Below are positions 19,866 to 31,244 of a stretch of 64,000 bases of DNA, in pieces (the first letter of the stretch is position 1; every line of letters begins with the position of its first letter). This DNA is from Acanthosepion esculentum (taxonomy: Eukaryota; Mollusca; Cephalopoda; Sepiida; Sepiidae), in NCBI GenBank assembly GCA_964036315.1, contig OZ038517.1, positions 20,879,074-20,943,073 on the forward strand. The letters run 5' to 3'. A program made the position numbers and the translations under genes. Under the pieces are notes generated by a model that saw only the letters and a list, made by a program, of their open reading frames with translations, made no database searches and was not told the DNA's origin.

Positions 19866-20318
19866 TTAAATTTTTGATCAATTTCACCACATGCAAGGCA
19901 GTAAAGCCACTAAGACACAGGGGGTTTACTGAATGTGGAAGAATTAGAAACAGAAATATTACTAATGAGTAGTAACAAAAAGAGTAATCAGGGGACAGTA
20001 TATAGTGATTGACATTGCATTTAAATTTTTGGAGGTATTAAAATTAACAAGTCATCTTTTGCTCCAGTTAACAACAGACTGGAGGTTGTTTTGGACATCA
20101 GCTGCCATTTCCACCTTATCAAACTGATCAGACTTACTATTGAGACAGAAGTAAATGGCTGTGTCATCAGCGTAGATTCCAAGTTGAGAGCTGATGCCAT
20201 CAGGAAGGTCATTAATGAAAATTAAAAACAAAGTAGGACTAAGGATATAGCCCTGGGGCACACCGACATTAGTACAAAAGGCTCTATAAGAGTGGCTGTT
20301 TAGGATAACTTTGCAATG
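19866..20318 (-). mobile_element. LINE-1c fragment with reverse transcriptase catalytic motif and internal deletion
   Basis: On the minus strand (20327 to 20052) it reads [20 protein letters not shown], then [12 protein letters not shown]: the B and C motifs of a non-LTR reverse transcriptase with the catalytic YADD intact. About 90 codons stay open. It then jumps straight to the 3' untranslated part (TTGACATTGCATTTAAATTT complement and on), skipping the roughly 250-residue thumb and C-terminal region present in other copies. It lies between two parts of the minisatellite, so it probably inserted into the array. Confidence 0.8.
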
Positions 20319-20544
20319 CATTTTCATTGAAAAATCACTTGCAATGAATTTTTATAGTAAAATCATTTGCAATGAATGTTCATAGAAAAATATTTGCAAT
20401 GCATTTTCATGGTAAGATTCACTTGCAATACATTTTCATTGTAAAATCATTGGCAATGCATTTTCATAGTAAAATAACTTCCAGTATATTTTCATAGTAA
20501 AATCATTTTCAATGCATTTTCATACTGAAATCATATTTTGAAAA

Positions 20545-21475
20545 TTTTTAGGTCAAGGGAGAACAAAAGACACTCACTGTGTTACTGGCCCTAAGAACCT
20601 GCTGATATTTTATTGTTTTTTAATGGACTGTGATTGGACGGTTGAAAGGGGAACCGCCCCCCTCTGAAAGGGAAGGGAGAATTGGGACTGGACTTTAGCA
20701 GCAGTTGGAAACGAGACAGCTTAGAGGGAAGAGGTTCGTTTTCTCTCTCCCTGCTGAAAAGGCAGGCACCGTTTGCCCATAAGTAAGGATGCACGGGTAA
20801 CAAGTTGCTGAGGGCAAGTTTCCTCTTCAGAGAAAGTTTTGAGAAGTCCTCTTGAAGAAGCCCCAGAAAAGAAAGTTGAAAAGAAGTCCTTAAGTGGAGT
20901 TTGGAGCTAAAGCCGTTTGAGAAGACGAAGGAGCGAACACGTGCGCTTTCAAAAAGTATTTTGCCACGTGTTTATGTAAATTTCCACCTTCTAGCGGCCG
21001 TAAAAGAAAGGCGTAATTTCCAGGCAGACGGGAGGAAAATAAGAGAAGAAGAAGGGAGTTTGGTCATCAGGAAGAGAACCTTGTCTACACAAGAGAGAAA
21101 AGGAAAAAAATAAAAACTTTTGAACCTTGAAAGGACTGAAAGTGTACTGTAGAGTTAAGGCTCTTCCCGCTTTTTTTATTGTTATCATTGACACAGCAGG
21201 TGGGCGCAATTCTTTTTTTGTTTTTTTGTGCATTGTAATTTTTAAGTTTGTTTTCTGCTACGTTTTTTTTACATTGTGTTAGTCAGAGAATAGGTTGTCC
21301 TATTCTCAGCAAAAAGGTACAAATTTTTGCAAGAACCCTTATTTAGCTGGTTAGAAATAAATATTTTACTTTGTAATTGAATCTGATTTCAATTTTTTTC
21401 TTTCTTTTTCGTTATTAATTCAGGCAATAGTGAAAATACTGTTGCAGCAGGTTTTATTTTCTGAAAGAAAAGAAA
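20545..21475. other. Non-repetitive GC-richer block within the minisatellite (possible LTR or promoter)
   Basis: About 0.9 kb of higher-GC sequence with no array units. It has a reverse CCAAT motif (GTGATTGGACGG at 20629), a purine-rich middle, CTAGCGGCCG at 20992 and an AATAAA at 21357 followed by a T-rich stretch. These could be the parts of a solo LTR in plus orientation, but I cannot find clean TG...CA ends or a target duplication. Short frames in it are not convincing. Confidence 0.3.
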
Positions 21476-23474
21476 ATTTCCGAAAATATGAAGTGCCTTT
21501 TCATAGTGAACTTATTTGCATTTTATTTTTATAGTGACATTCTTTGCAATGCATTTTCATAGCAAAATCATTTCCAATGCATTTTCATAGTAAAAATCAT
21601 TTCCAATGCATTTTAATAGTAAAAATCATATGCAACATATTTTCATCATAAAATCATTTTCATACAAAAATTAAATGCAATGCATTTTTGTAGTAAAAAT
21701 CATTTCCAATGCTATTTCATAATAAAATCATTTGCAATGCATTTTCATACTAAAATTAATGCAATGCATTTTCATAGTAAAAATCATTTCCAATGCATTT
21801 TCATAATAAAATCACCTACAATGCATTTTCATACTAAAATCATTCCCAAAGTATTTTCATAAAATCAGATACAATGCATTTTCATACTAAAATTAATGCA
21901 ATGCATTTTCATAGTAAAATCATTTCCAATGCATTTTCATAATAAAATCACCTACAATGCATTTTCATACTAAAATCATTCCCAAAGTATTTTCATAAAA
22001 TCAGATACAATGCATTTTCATACTAAAATTAGCATTTTCATACTAAAATTAATGCAATGCATTTTCATAGTAAAATCATTTCCAATGCATTTTTATACTA
22101 AAAAACATTTCCAATGAATTTTAATAAAATCATTTTCAATCATTTTCATTATAAAGTTATTTCCAGTGCATTTTCATAGTAAAATCATTTCAATACATTT
22201 ACATTGTAAAATCACATGCGATATATTTTCATAGTTTAATCATTTCTAATGTATTTTCATAATAAAATCATATGCAATACATTTTCATAGTGAAAGCATT
22301 TCTAATGCATTTTCATACTAAAATAACATTCAATGCATTTTCATAATACAAATGATTTCTAATCAATTTTCATACTAAATTCACATGCTGTGAATTTTCA
22401 TAATAAAATCGTTTGCATTGCATTTTCATAGTAAAAATTATTTCCAATGAATTTTTATATTAAAATCATTTCCAATGCATTTACATAGTAAAATCACATG
22501 CAATGCATTTGTATAGTAAAGATCATATCCAATACTTTTTCATACTAAAATCACATGCAATGAATTTTCATAGTAAAAATTATTTCCAATGCATTTTCAT
22601 ACTAAAATCACATGCAATCCATTTTCATAGTAAAGATCATTTCCAATGCATTTTCAGAAAAAATTACATGCAATGCCTTTTCATAGTGGACATATTTGCA
22701 ATGTATTGTCATAGTAAGATTCCTTGCAATGCATTTTCATAGTAAAAATAATTTTCAATGCATTTTTATCAGACAAATGACTTCCAAAGGATAATCATAA
22801 AATCACATGCTATGCATTTTCATAATAAAATCATTTCCAATTGATTTTCATACTAAAAGCACATGCAATTCATTTTTATAATAAAAATAATTTCTAATGC
22901 ATTTTTATCAGACAAATGACTTCCAAAGGATAGTCATAAAATCAAATGCTATGCATTTTCATAGTAAAATAATTTGCAATGCATTTTCATAAAAAAAATC
23001 ATTTGCAATGCATTGTCATAGTAAAAAAAAACATTTCCAATACATTTTCATAGTAAAAATTATTTCCATACATTTTTATAGTAAAAATCATTTCCAATGA
23101 ATTTTCATAGTAAAAATCACATCCAATGCATTTTCATAAAATCACATGCTATGCATTTTCATAGTAAAATCATTTCCAATTCATTTTCATACTAAAAGCA
23201 CATGCAATTCATTTTTATAATAAAAATAATTTCCAATGCATTTTCACAGTAAAAATCACTTCCAACGCATTTTCATAAAATCACATGCTATGCATTTTCA
23301 TAGTAAAATGATTTCCAATTCATTTTCATACTAAAAGCACATGCAATTCATTTTTATAATAAAAATAATTTCCAATGCATTTTCATGGTAAAAATCAATT
23401 CCAATGCATGTGCATAGAATAAACCAGGTGCAGTTCATTTTCATGGTAGAAATCACTTGCAATATATTTTGATC

Positions 23475-23605
23475 GCTTGTGCTTCAGCATAGAGTAATAT
23501 CTAGTGAGTTTCATCATCACCGGGCACCCATATAAAATTTAGCATTAAATAAGCCAACAAAGTTTGGCATGTAATAAACGCAACCAACCTCAGCTAACCA
23601 CTCCT
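23475..23605 (-). repeat. Composite repeat head, minus strand
   Basis: TAGCATTAAATAAGCCAACA and GGCATGTAATAAACGCAACC are a diverged reverse complement of the head motif. Confidence 0.5.
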
Positions 23606-24085
23606 GGGTGACAACCTTTGTTACGTATGCATTAATGAATGCAGAGATCAAGATAGCATGTGCAAGACAGAATAAAATCTGTATCGTGCTTGTTATATTT
23701 AATGATCAAACATTTCATAATAGCCAAGGTTAAAATAAAAGAACCTTCTAAAGCATCATGGCTGAGAAGCGTCTCAGAAATAAGGCCTGAGAGTAAAAGA
23801 AAGACAGGAAGAATGAAGCAGATTTGAAAAAGGAGAAGAGAGAGAGAGGGGAAGGAAAAGACAGAGGATGAAAGACAGAGGGGAAGAGAGAAGTAGGTGA
23901 AAAGAGAACAAGATGATGAATGTAAAGAGAGTGGGAAAACAGGAAGAGAAGAGAGATTGAAAGGAAAAGAGAAGAAAAGAGAAAGAGAGAAGGGTGCTGC
24001 CAAATGAAAGATAAAAGTATACAAATGCTATAAAGACTTTTAGACAGGCAAATAACATCTGAATAAACATGCAGTTAAATTAAAA
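23606..24085. other. No gene; purine-rich (GA) tract
   Basis: 23820-24000 is GA-rich low complexity on the plus strand. The long minus-strand frame across it (F, S, L rich) is a by-product. Confidence 0.6.
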
Positions 24086-24342
24086 AGGAAATTTTAAAAA
24101 AGTATTAGATTATTATACATACATACATATATATATATTTTTTTTTCTTTCATTGTTTAATGATAATGTTATTAAGCTTATCAGACAATATGAAAAGAAC
24201 TTACATAAAATAAATAGACCACACTTGTCTATATTATTTAATGAAACATGTATGAATGAAAAAATGCTGCCTAAATACACACAATATATATATATATATA
24301 TATATGTATGTATAATAATCTAATACTTTTTTTATTTCCTTA
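24086..24342. mobile_element. MITE-like inverted repeat
   Basis: AGTATTAGATTATTATACAT at about 24100 pairs with ATGTATAATAATCTAATACT at about 24305-24330; the arms are about 45-50 bp including TA-rich inner parts, and the loop is about 160 nt. No coding sequence. Confidence 0.65.
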
Positions 24343-24354
24343 TATATATATATA

Positions 24355-24574
24355 TTTATATATAAAAGTGAACATAGAAGTCAACACTTAGAGGCGACTG
24401 TCTGTTTCATGCTAGATGCAATCGTGGCCTGACAACTGCATCTAGCATGAAACAAATTGTCGCCTCTAAGTGTTGACTTCTATGTTCACTTTTATATTTA
24501 CACACGCTCTATCTCTGATATTGAGCACTTTATCCTATAAATATAGCACATCTTAAGACTATATTTCTTCATGT

Positions 24575-24575
<1 letters not shown>
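24355..24575. mobile_element. Foldback element, family A
   Basis: Same design as 19010-19225: inner arms 24364-24420 and 24432-24495, right outer arm to about 24575 (CGCTCTATCTCTGATATTGA, ATAAATATAGCACATC). A TA run follows (24580-24606). Confidence 0.85.
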
Positions 24576-24609
<34 letters not shown>

Positions 24610-25215
24610 ATCTACATACAAGCTTGTTTTGCTGTATCACAGCTCATCAGTGTGGCTAGACATCCAATCACTTCAAGCTTGGACTGAAACCCGACCGATT
24701 TGGCATCAGTCGGAGATTCTAAGCCCTAGGCTATTGGCACCCAGCAGAAAGAAAGGCGAATTTTTCCATATTTATTTTTTCAGAAACATGTCAGTGACAC
24801 AGAGAACTCAATTCATTGGGAGAGTCTTGCATAATCAGCAGTAAAAGTCAGTTTACAAATTTGCGCTTTCTCCCTAGTGCTCGACCGAATTAATTTTTTT
24901 CAGGAGCTAATGTATATCTATATTAAAGGACAAATGATCACAAAACCCTACATGTACATACATCTGCAAAGATGGGTGCAATTGTGTGAACACACATCTG
25001 CACAGACAGGCGTATGGCTGCACATGTGCAAACACACACACAAACGCAAGCAATGCAGAAATAACTTACACCAATGATAAGTGCATAAGAAAAGAAAAAA
25101 GTATAAGCAGTAAATTGCTGCTACTCCCTGAAGAGTGGATGGTCAGTTTACTAAACTCTGGAGTTGGGATATTGAAGGTAACATCAATCAGATAAGTGAC
25201 AAAATTTTACTTATA
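24610..25215. other. No gene seen
   Basis: Unassigned. 24640-24760 is GC-richer and may be an old repeat. Confidence 0.35.
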
Positions 25216-25219
25216 TTAA

Positions 25220-25301
<82 letters not shown>

Positions 25302-25337
25302 TAATTCCTTATGATAAAACAATATATATATATATAT

Positions 25338-25389
<52 letters not shown>

Positions 25390-25392
25390 GGA
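25220..25392. repeat. TA and CA microsatellites
   Basis: (TA)n at 25224-25297, a short unique stretch, then (TA)n(CA)n(TA)n at 25322-25390. Confidence 0.95.
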
Positions 25393-25835
25393 GAAGGAAT
25401 ATGCATACATATACTAGCAAAAACACACACATCCAAACAATACACAAAAATGGAGATAGCTTATAGGTTATAAAAAGATAAGAACAATGATCTCCTTCCT
25501 TTGCTCTTTCTCTGACCAATCCTAATTGATTTATTACCCCTTAAGAGGAAGAATATTTTTGCCACAAGTCCAAGAAAAATTTGGATCACTACTACACATA
25601 AAAGACAATGGTTAAACATAAGGAAAATTAATTACTTTTAATATGTGGAAATAACCACTCTTTGCCTGATGAAGGTTGCAAGACTGGAAACGTGTGTAGC
25701 AAAAATATGGAAAATAAAGTATCATGTATATTTAAAAAATCCACATTATAACCAAAAACGTTTGTGGCTTCTCTCTTCTCTTTAAAATATACACTTTTCT
25801 CTCTTGGAATAACTATAACCTCTCTCTTATATGAT
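25393..25835. other. No gene; retroelement-tail-like motif
   Basis: At 25668-25710 the motif TGCCTGATGAAGGTTGCAAG followed by GGAAACGTGTGTAGC resembles the CTGATGAAG...GAAACG tail pattern of several retroelements. Confidence 0.3.
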
Positions 25836-25938
25836 ACAAATATAGTTTTAAGGTATACTATATTTATGGGTAAAGATTGTGCTTAAGTCTGAAACAGTCT
25901 GTCAGCACTGGGTGTTGACCTCAGTGTCCACTTTTATA

Positions 25939-26020
<82 letters not shown>
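25836..26020. mobile_element. Foldback family A, partial, plus TA tract
   Basis: Left outer arm motifs (AATATAGTTTTAAGGTATAC, TATTTATGGGTAAAG) and a diverged inner right arm (CTGGGTGTTGACCTC, GTGTCCACTTTTATAC), then TA repeats to 26020. Confidence 0.6.
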
Positions 26021-26021
<1 letters not shown>

Positions 26022-26024
<3 letters not shown>

Positions 26025-26420
26025 GTGCAGTGATCTCCCTTTTCTCTCAATATGTGGTCAGCCACGCCTGATTTTTCAATCTCCCCTCATGTTACCACTT
26101 TCTGGTGTTCTTGAAGCCTTACCTTAAGGGGGCGGCCTGTCTCCCCTTTATATTTCTTTCCACAGCTACACGGGATAGCATACACACAGTCTTTAGTCAT
26201 GTTCTCCTCTATGGGGGGGGGGGGGTCTTACCCGGGAGAGATATCTGCAAAGTTTCCTCCAGCTTTTGAAGGTTGTCCTGATGTTATATGGACTGCAGAT
26301 CCTTTGTATTTTCTCTGATAACCCCTTCACATAAGGGGTTATCAGACTGTTTTCTGAGTGTTGTTGTCCTCCTCTTGTACCCGCCTATTATTTTTAGTGC
26401 ACATGTTTGAATAGCTATTT
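26022..26420 (-). pseudogene. Penelope-like element fossil: linker and GIY-YIG endonuclease domain
   Basis: Minus-strand translation gives, in one frame, ITPYVKGLSEKIQRICSPYN followed by NIRTTFKSWRKL, and after a frame change KDCVYAIPCSCGKKYKGETG, then RPLKVRLQEHQ and SGVADHILR. The Y-x-IPC-x-CG-x-x-Y-x-GETGR-x-LxxRLxEH pattern is the GIY-YIG domain that follows the reverse transcriptase in Penelope-like elements. The frame change occurs exactly at a run of about 13 G (26214-26226), so expansion of that tract probably broke the frame. A TGA (in VVT*GEIEK) is a further break. The end is cut by a TA microsatellite. Confidence 0.75.
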
Positions 26421-26439
26421 TTGTTTTTATTTTCTTAAG

Positions 26440-27340
26440 AGGTACAATTTTTCTTTAATAGCAACTCAAACATGGGTACCCATTAAAAATAACGATGGGA
26501 GCTTTCTTTTTAATCTTTTGTTTGAAGTAGTGTAGAACGTAAACATCTTCATTATGTACTATGCATTTTAGTTGTTGCTGCTGTTGAAAGTCTTCAAGTG
26601 ATGTGGTTTCTGTTATTTGGTACAGTTCTTTGTGATTCTATAGCCCCAGTCCATCATGTTTGTAGAAGGATATTCTGAGTCATTATCCATTATACCACCC
26701 ACACATCTAAGCTTACAAGCACCCAATCTCCCATCCAGGCACTGATCAGACTTGAAGTTGCTTAGTTTCTTTGTTCCCTGGCATCAGAGTGTAGTATCTG
26801 TTCTCCTCATCTCTAATAGTGATATTAGTTGTCTCCTTATAAGGAAATATTCCTCATTTATTGATTGAACACCCACTGTTACTTGAGTTATGCTTTTCTT
26901 CACTTCCTGGCCAATGGACTGGGATCAAAGTGTAATATCTGTTCTCTGCATCTCTAATGGTAATATTAACCATTTCTTTATAAGGAAACATTAATTGACT
27001 GAGCAGCAGTGATGCTTTTGGTTGAAATTTATAAAATGTTTCTATTAAAACAATTTTTCAGGAAAATAGTATTGGTGTGGCTTTCCTTCCTAACCTTTTG
27101 TTTGAAGTAGTGTGGAAAGTCAACATCTTTATTATATCATTATTTTGTTTTCAAATTACATGTCCTATCGATTTCAGTTGTTGCTGTTGTTGTAAGTCCT
27201 CAAGTGATGTGGTTTGTAGCATTTGGTACAGTCCTTTGTGATTTTCTAGTGCCAATACATAAGCTTCAAAGAAGGATTGTCCTCACAAAGACCAGCAGGT
27301 TTCATTCTCTCAAAGCCATTTTTAATCATTGATCTGAGAA
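26440..27340 (-). repeat. U1 coding-like repeat, copies 3a and 3b
   Basis: The minus strand carries two partly overlapping runs. 26440-26640 reads NHKELYQITETTSLEDFQQQ, then LKCIVHNEDVYVLHYFKQK, the longest clean stretch of the family. 26795-27340 contains a second, more decayed run including EMVNITIRDAENRYYTLIP and HWPGSEEKH. A 5S-derived SINE lies between. The family is unidentified. Confidence 0.5.
26640..26790 (-). mobile_element. 5S rRNA/tRNA composite SINE (S2-5S), partial copy
   Basis: Minus strand: CTGATCAGTGCCTGGATGGG, AGATTGGGTGCTTGTAAGC matches the 3' half of 5S rRNA, followed by a tRNA-like GTGGTATAATGGATAATG. Same arrangement as 40960-41185. Confidence 0.7.
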
Positions 27341-27344
27341 GCCG

Positions 27345-27830
27345 GTTATATACAGTCGACAGTTTTGATATTTCTTAATGGGTTTGGCACCGTCCATGAT
27401 ATACATTTGAAATTCTCAATCTGACAACGCTATTTAATGACATGGAAGTGCAGCTAACAGTTAAATAATAAGTAATAGCCGGGTTTGAAGAATACCTATG
27501 ATGCTCGTAGATATGAAAAAAGTATGCAAGAGATACTAAGATTCTGACAGATTACAAAAGCATTAACAACTGCTTTCTAAATCCTGGCCCACAGCCGACT
27601 GTGATAAAGATCAGCTCCCATTCATAAAGATAAAATTACAAAAATTAAAGGAGCCTCAAGCAATGTCCAAACTGCAATATGATACACTAACTCACCCAAA
27701 TTGACCTTTGACTTGTATTGACTAATGTCAGTCACCTGTGGGAAAATGAAATATAATCAATAAATAAAATAATAATAAGAAAATGAGAAAAAAAAACATT
27801 TTCCCATGATACTAGTAATAAAAGAACTGG
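27345..27830. other. No gene seen
   Basis: Unassigned sequence up to the start of the 33-bp array. Confidence 0.4.
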
Positions 27831-27833
27831 AAA

Positions 27834-30112
27834 TTTTATTACCCTGTGGTGAGTACAAAATAATAATTTTATTACCCTGTGCTGAGTACAAAATAATAAT
27901 TTTATTACCCTGTGCTGAGTACAAAATAATAATTTTATTACCCTGTTGTGAGTACAAAATAATAATTTTATTACCCTGTGGTGAGTACAAAATAATAATT
28001 TTATTACCCTGTGGTGAGTACAAAATAATAATTTTATTACCCTGTGGTGAGTACAAAATAATAATTTTATTACCCTGTTGTGAGTACAAAATAATAATTT
28101 TATTACCCTGTGGTGAGTACAAAATAATAATTTTATTACCCTCTGCTGAGTACAAAATAATAATTTTATTACCCTGTGGTGAGTACAAAATAATAATTTT
28201 ATTACCCTGTGGTGAGTACAAAATAATAATTTTATTACCCTGTGCTGAGTACAAAATAATAATTTTATTACCCTGTGCTGAGTACAAAATAATAATTTTA
28301 TTACCCTGTTGTGAGTACAAAATAATAATTTTATTACCCTGTGGTGAGTACAAAATAATAATTTTATTACCCTGTGGTGAGTACAAAATAATAATTTTAT
28401 TACCCTGTGGTGAGTACAAAATAATAATTTTATTACCCTGTTGTGAGTACAAAATAATAATTTTATTACCCTGTGGTGAGTACAAAATAATAATTTTATT
28501 ACCCTGTGGTGAGTACAAAATAATAATTTTATTACCCTGTGGTGAGTACAAAATAATAATTTTATTACCCTGTTGTGAGTACAAAATAATAATTTTATTA
28601 CCCTGTGGTGAGTACAAAATAATAATTTTATTACCCTGTGGTGAGTACAAAATAATAATTTTATTACCCTGTGGTGAGTACAAAATAATAATTTTATTAC
28701 CCTGTTGTGAGTACAAAATAATAATTTTATTACCCTGTGGTGAGTACAAAATAATAATTTTATTACCCTGTTGTGAGTACAAAATAATAATTTTATTACC
28801 CTGTTGTGAGTACAAAATAATAATTTTATTACCCTATTGTGAGTACAAAATAATAATTTTATTACCCTGTGGTGAGTACAAAATAATAATTTTATTACCC
28901 TGTGGTGAGTACAAAATAATAATTTTATTACCCTGTGGTGAGTACAAAATAATAATTTTATTACCCTGTGGTGAGTACAAAATAATAATTTTATTACCCT
29001 GTGGTGAGTACAAAATAATAATTTTATTACCCTGTTGTGAGTACAAAATAATAATTTTATTACCCTGTGGTGAGTACAAAATAATAATTTTATTACCCTG
29101 TGGTGAGTACAAAATAATAATTTTATTACCCTGTGGTGAGTACAAAATAATAATTTTATTACCCTGTTGTGAGTACAAAATAATAATTTTATTACCCTGT
29201 GGTGAATACAAAATAATAATTTTATTACCCTGTTGTGAGTACAAAATAATAATTTTATTACCCTGTTGTGAGTACAAAATAATAATTTTATTACCCTATT
29301 GTGAGTACAAAATAATAATTTTATTACCCTGTGGTGAGTACAAAATAATAATTTTATTACCCTGTGGTGAGTACAAAATAATAATTTTATTACCCTGTTG
29401 TGAGTACAAAATAATAATTTTATTACCCTGTGGTGAGTACAAAATAATAATTTTATTACCCTGTTGTGAGTACAAAATAATAATTTTATTACCCTGTTGT
29501 GAGTACAAAATAATAATTTTATTACCCTATTGTGAGTACAAAATAATAATTTTATTACCCTGTGGTGAGTACAAAATAATAATTTTATTACCCTGTGGTG
29601 AGTACAAAATAATAATTTTATTACCCTGTGGTGAGTACAAAATAATAATTTTATTACCCTGTGGTGAGTACAAAATAATAATTTTATTACCCTGTTGTGA
29701 GTACAAAATAATAATTTTATTACCCTGTTGTGAGTACAAAATAATAATTTTATTACCCTATTGTGAGTACAAAATAATAATTTTATTACCCTGTGGTGAG
29801 TACAAAATAATAATTTTATTACCCTGTGGTGAGTACAAAATAATAATTTTATTACCCTATTGTGAGTACAAAATAATAATTTTATTACCCTGTGGTGAGT
29901 ACAAAATAATAATTTTATTACCCTGTTGTGAGTACAAAATAATAATTTTATTACCCTATTGTGAGTACAAAATAATAATTTTATTACCCTATTGTGAGTA
30001 CAAAATAATAATTTTATTACCCTGTTGTGAGTACAAAATAATAATTTTATTACCCTGTGGTGAGTACAAAATAATAATTTTATTACCCTGTGGTGAGTAC
30101 AAAATAATAATA
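27834..30112. repeat. 33-bp minisatellite, about 69 copies
   Basis: Unit: TTTTATTACCCTGTGGTGAG plus TACAAAATAATAA, 33 bp, almost without drift over 2.3 kb. Units differ mainly at two or three positions (CTGTGG, CTGTTG, CTGTGC, CTATTG), and these variants recur in blocks, so it shows multi-unit duplications. Since 33 is divisible by 3, one plus-strand frame is open across the whole array (27806-30151, repeating EYKIIILLPCG) and minus-strand frames are broken only at CTATTG units, which create TAG. I regard the frames as artefacts. Confidence 0.97.
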
Positions 30113-30189
30113 ACTCCCTTTACCTACTCCCTTCAAATCCAGGTGAGATGAAGAAAAAGACAGAAAGAAATTCACAAGCCTATATTTTT

Positions 30190-31110
30190 TTAATCATTTC
30201 ACCCCAAGCAAAGCAGGAATGCTACTAGTACACAGGGGATTACAGAGAGAAAAAAAACTGGGTTTAGTGGGGATTGAGGAAAGGATTCAAGACAACAGAA
30301 GATGGCAATTGACATTGCATTTACATTTTTGAAGATTGTAGTTTTCAGGAAAGCAAATAAATGGAATGGTGTTCCACAGGCAAGAAGTGCAAAAAAAGAA
30401 ACTGTTGAAGTAGAAGTGGTGGTTACATTTAACTATTTCAACAGTAAAAGGGCGGGACCTAGATGCTTATCTTGTAGCATGCTTAAATTCATGTAGTCGG
30501 GGCACCAGGGAAAAAAGCTTGTCAGAGCAATAGCCATGAAAATATTTGCAGAAAAACAGAGGGAAGCCACATCACATCTGTAAGATTACATTGCTGATCC
30601 TTCTTTAAATTTTGTCAAGAACCTTGAGATGGATAACAGGAGCACTAGACCAGATATGGCAACAGTATTTAATGCACAGACAAATGATAGATTTGTAAAT
30701 GTGCAAGATGGACTCTGACAAGAAAAACTTTTGGCACAACACAATGAACCAACTTTCCTTGCAGTAGATACAGCTATTGATTCAATGTAGTTGTTCCACT
30801 TCAAGTTAGTGGAAAATATGAGGTCAAGAAAGCACAGTGAGATAGTCTCCAGGAGTGAAGCAGGAGCCATGCTGATGGCGAGCAGAGAATTTTCTCTGTG
30901 GTGGTTAAATGAGAGCAGTTTAGTTTTGGAGGCATTAAAATTTACAAGCCATTTCTTGCCCTAGTTAACCACTGATTAAAGGTCCTTTTCAAGAGCAATG
31001 ACCAGGTTAACTTTGTCAGCTCTGATGGAATTGCTTTTGAGACAGGAGTAAATGTTAATGTCATCTGCATAAATGCCTACTTGGGAACTGATGACATCAG
31101 AATGATTAAT
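30190..31110 (-). mobile_element. LINE-1c fragment
   Basis: The longest copy of the LINE on this window, minus strand. From high to low coordinates it reads a YADD-like catalytic region (VGIYADDINIYSCLKS at about 31050-31090), the NHHRENSLLAISMAPASLLE region, LKWNNYIESIAVSTARKVGS, and the C-terminal tail and 3' untranslated part ending near 30190. Several frameshifts and stops. Its upstream end joins a composite repeat at about 31110-31125. Confidence 0.75.
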
Positions 31111-31244
31111 GTCCTGGGTATGATGTTAAACTGCATCCAACAGCAAGGCCTTTGATCAGGAGGTTTTGAGGAGTGTGGAACCACCTCTTAATTGATGGTA
31201 GCACCTGTTAGGGTCCCAGCTATGGGCAAATAGTGAATTCTCAG

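Larger units (their letters stand above)
19735..23470. repeat. 28-31 bp minisatellite, interrupted
   Basis: Unit about AATGCATTTTCATAGTAAAA plus TCATTTCC or TCACTTGC, 28-31 bp, strongly diverged between units. It is present at 19735-19850, 20320-20540 and 21490-23470, interrupted by a LINE fragment and by a non-repetitive block of about 0.9 kb. At least 70 units remain. At the right edge a composite-repeat head (about 23540-23600, minus) adjoins, so this array probably fills the VNTR slot of that repeat. Confidence 0.9.

Noticed and set aside
23632..24070. Long S/L/F-rich minus-strand frames
   Set aside because: Produced by a GA-rich tract on the plus strand.
26315..26345. 13-bp perfect hairpin as a terminator or regulatory site
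   Set aside because: It lies inside Penelope-like coding sequence, and a bacterial-type terminator makes no sense here.
27834..30112. CRISPR array
   Set aside because: Repeats are contiguous without unique spacers, and the genome is eukaryotic. The same holds for the 36-bp, 128-bp and 28-31-bp arrays.
27757..30151. A 781-codon plus-strand frame and several minus-strand frames
   Set aside because: They are by-products of the 33-bp array. Kept as a finding only because of the lack of frame-breaking indels.
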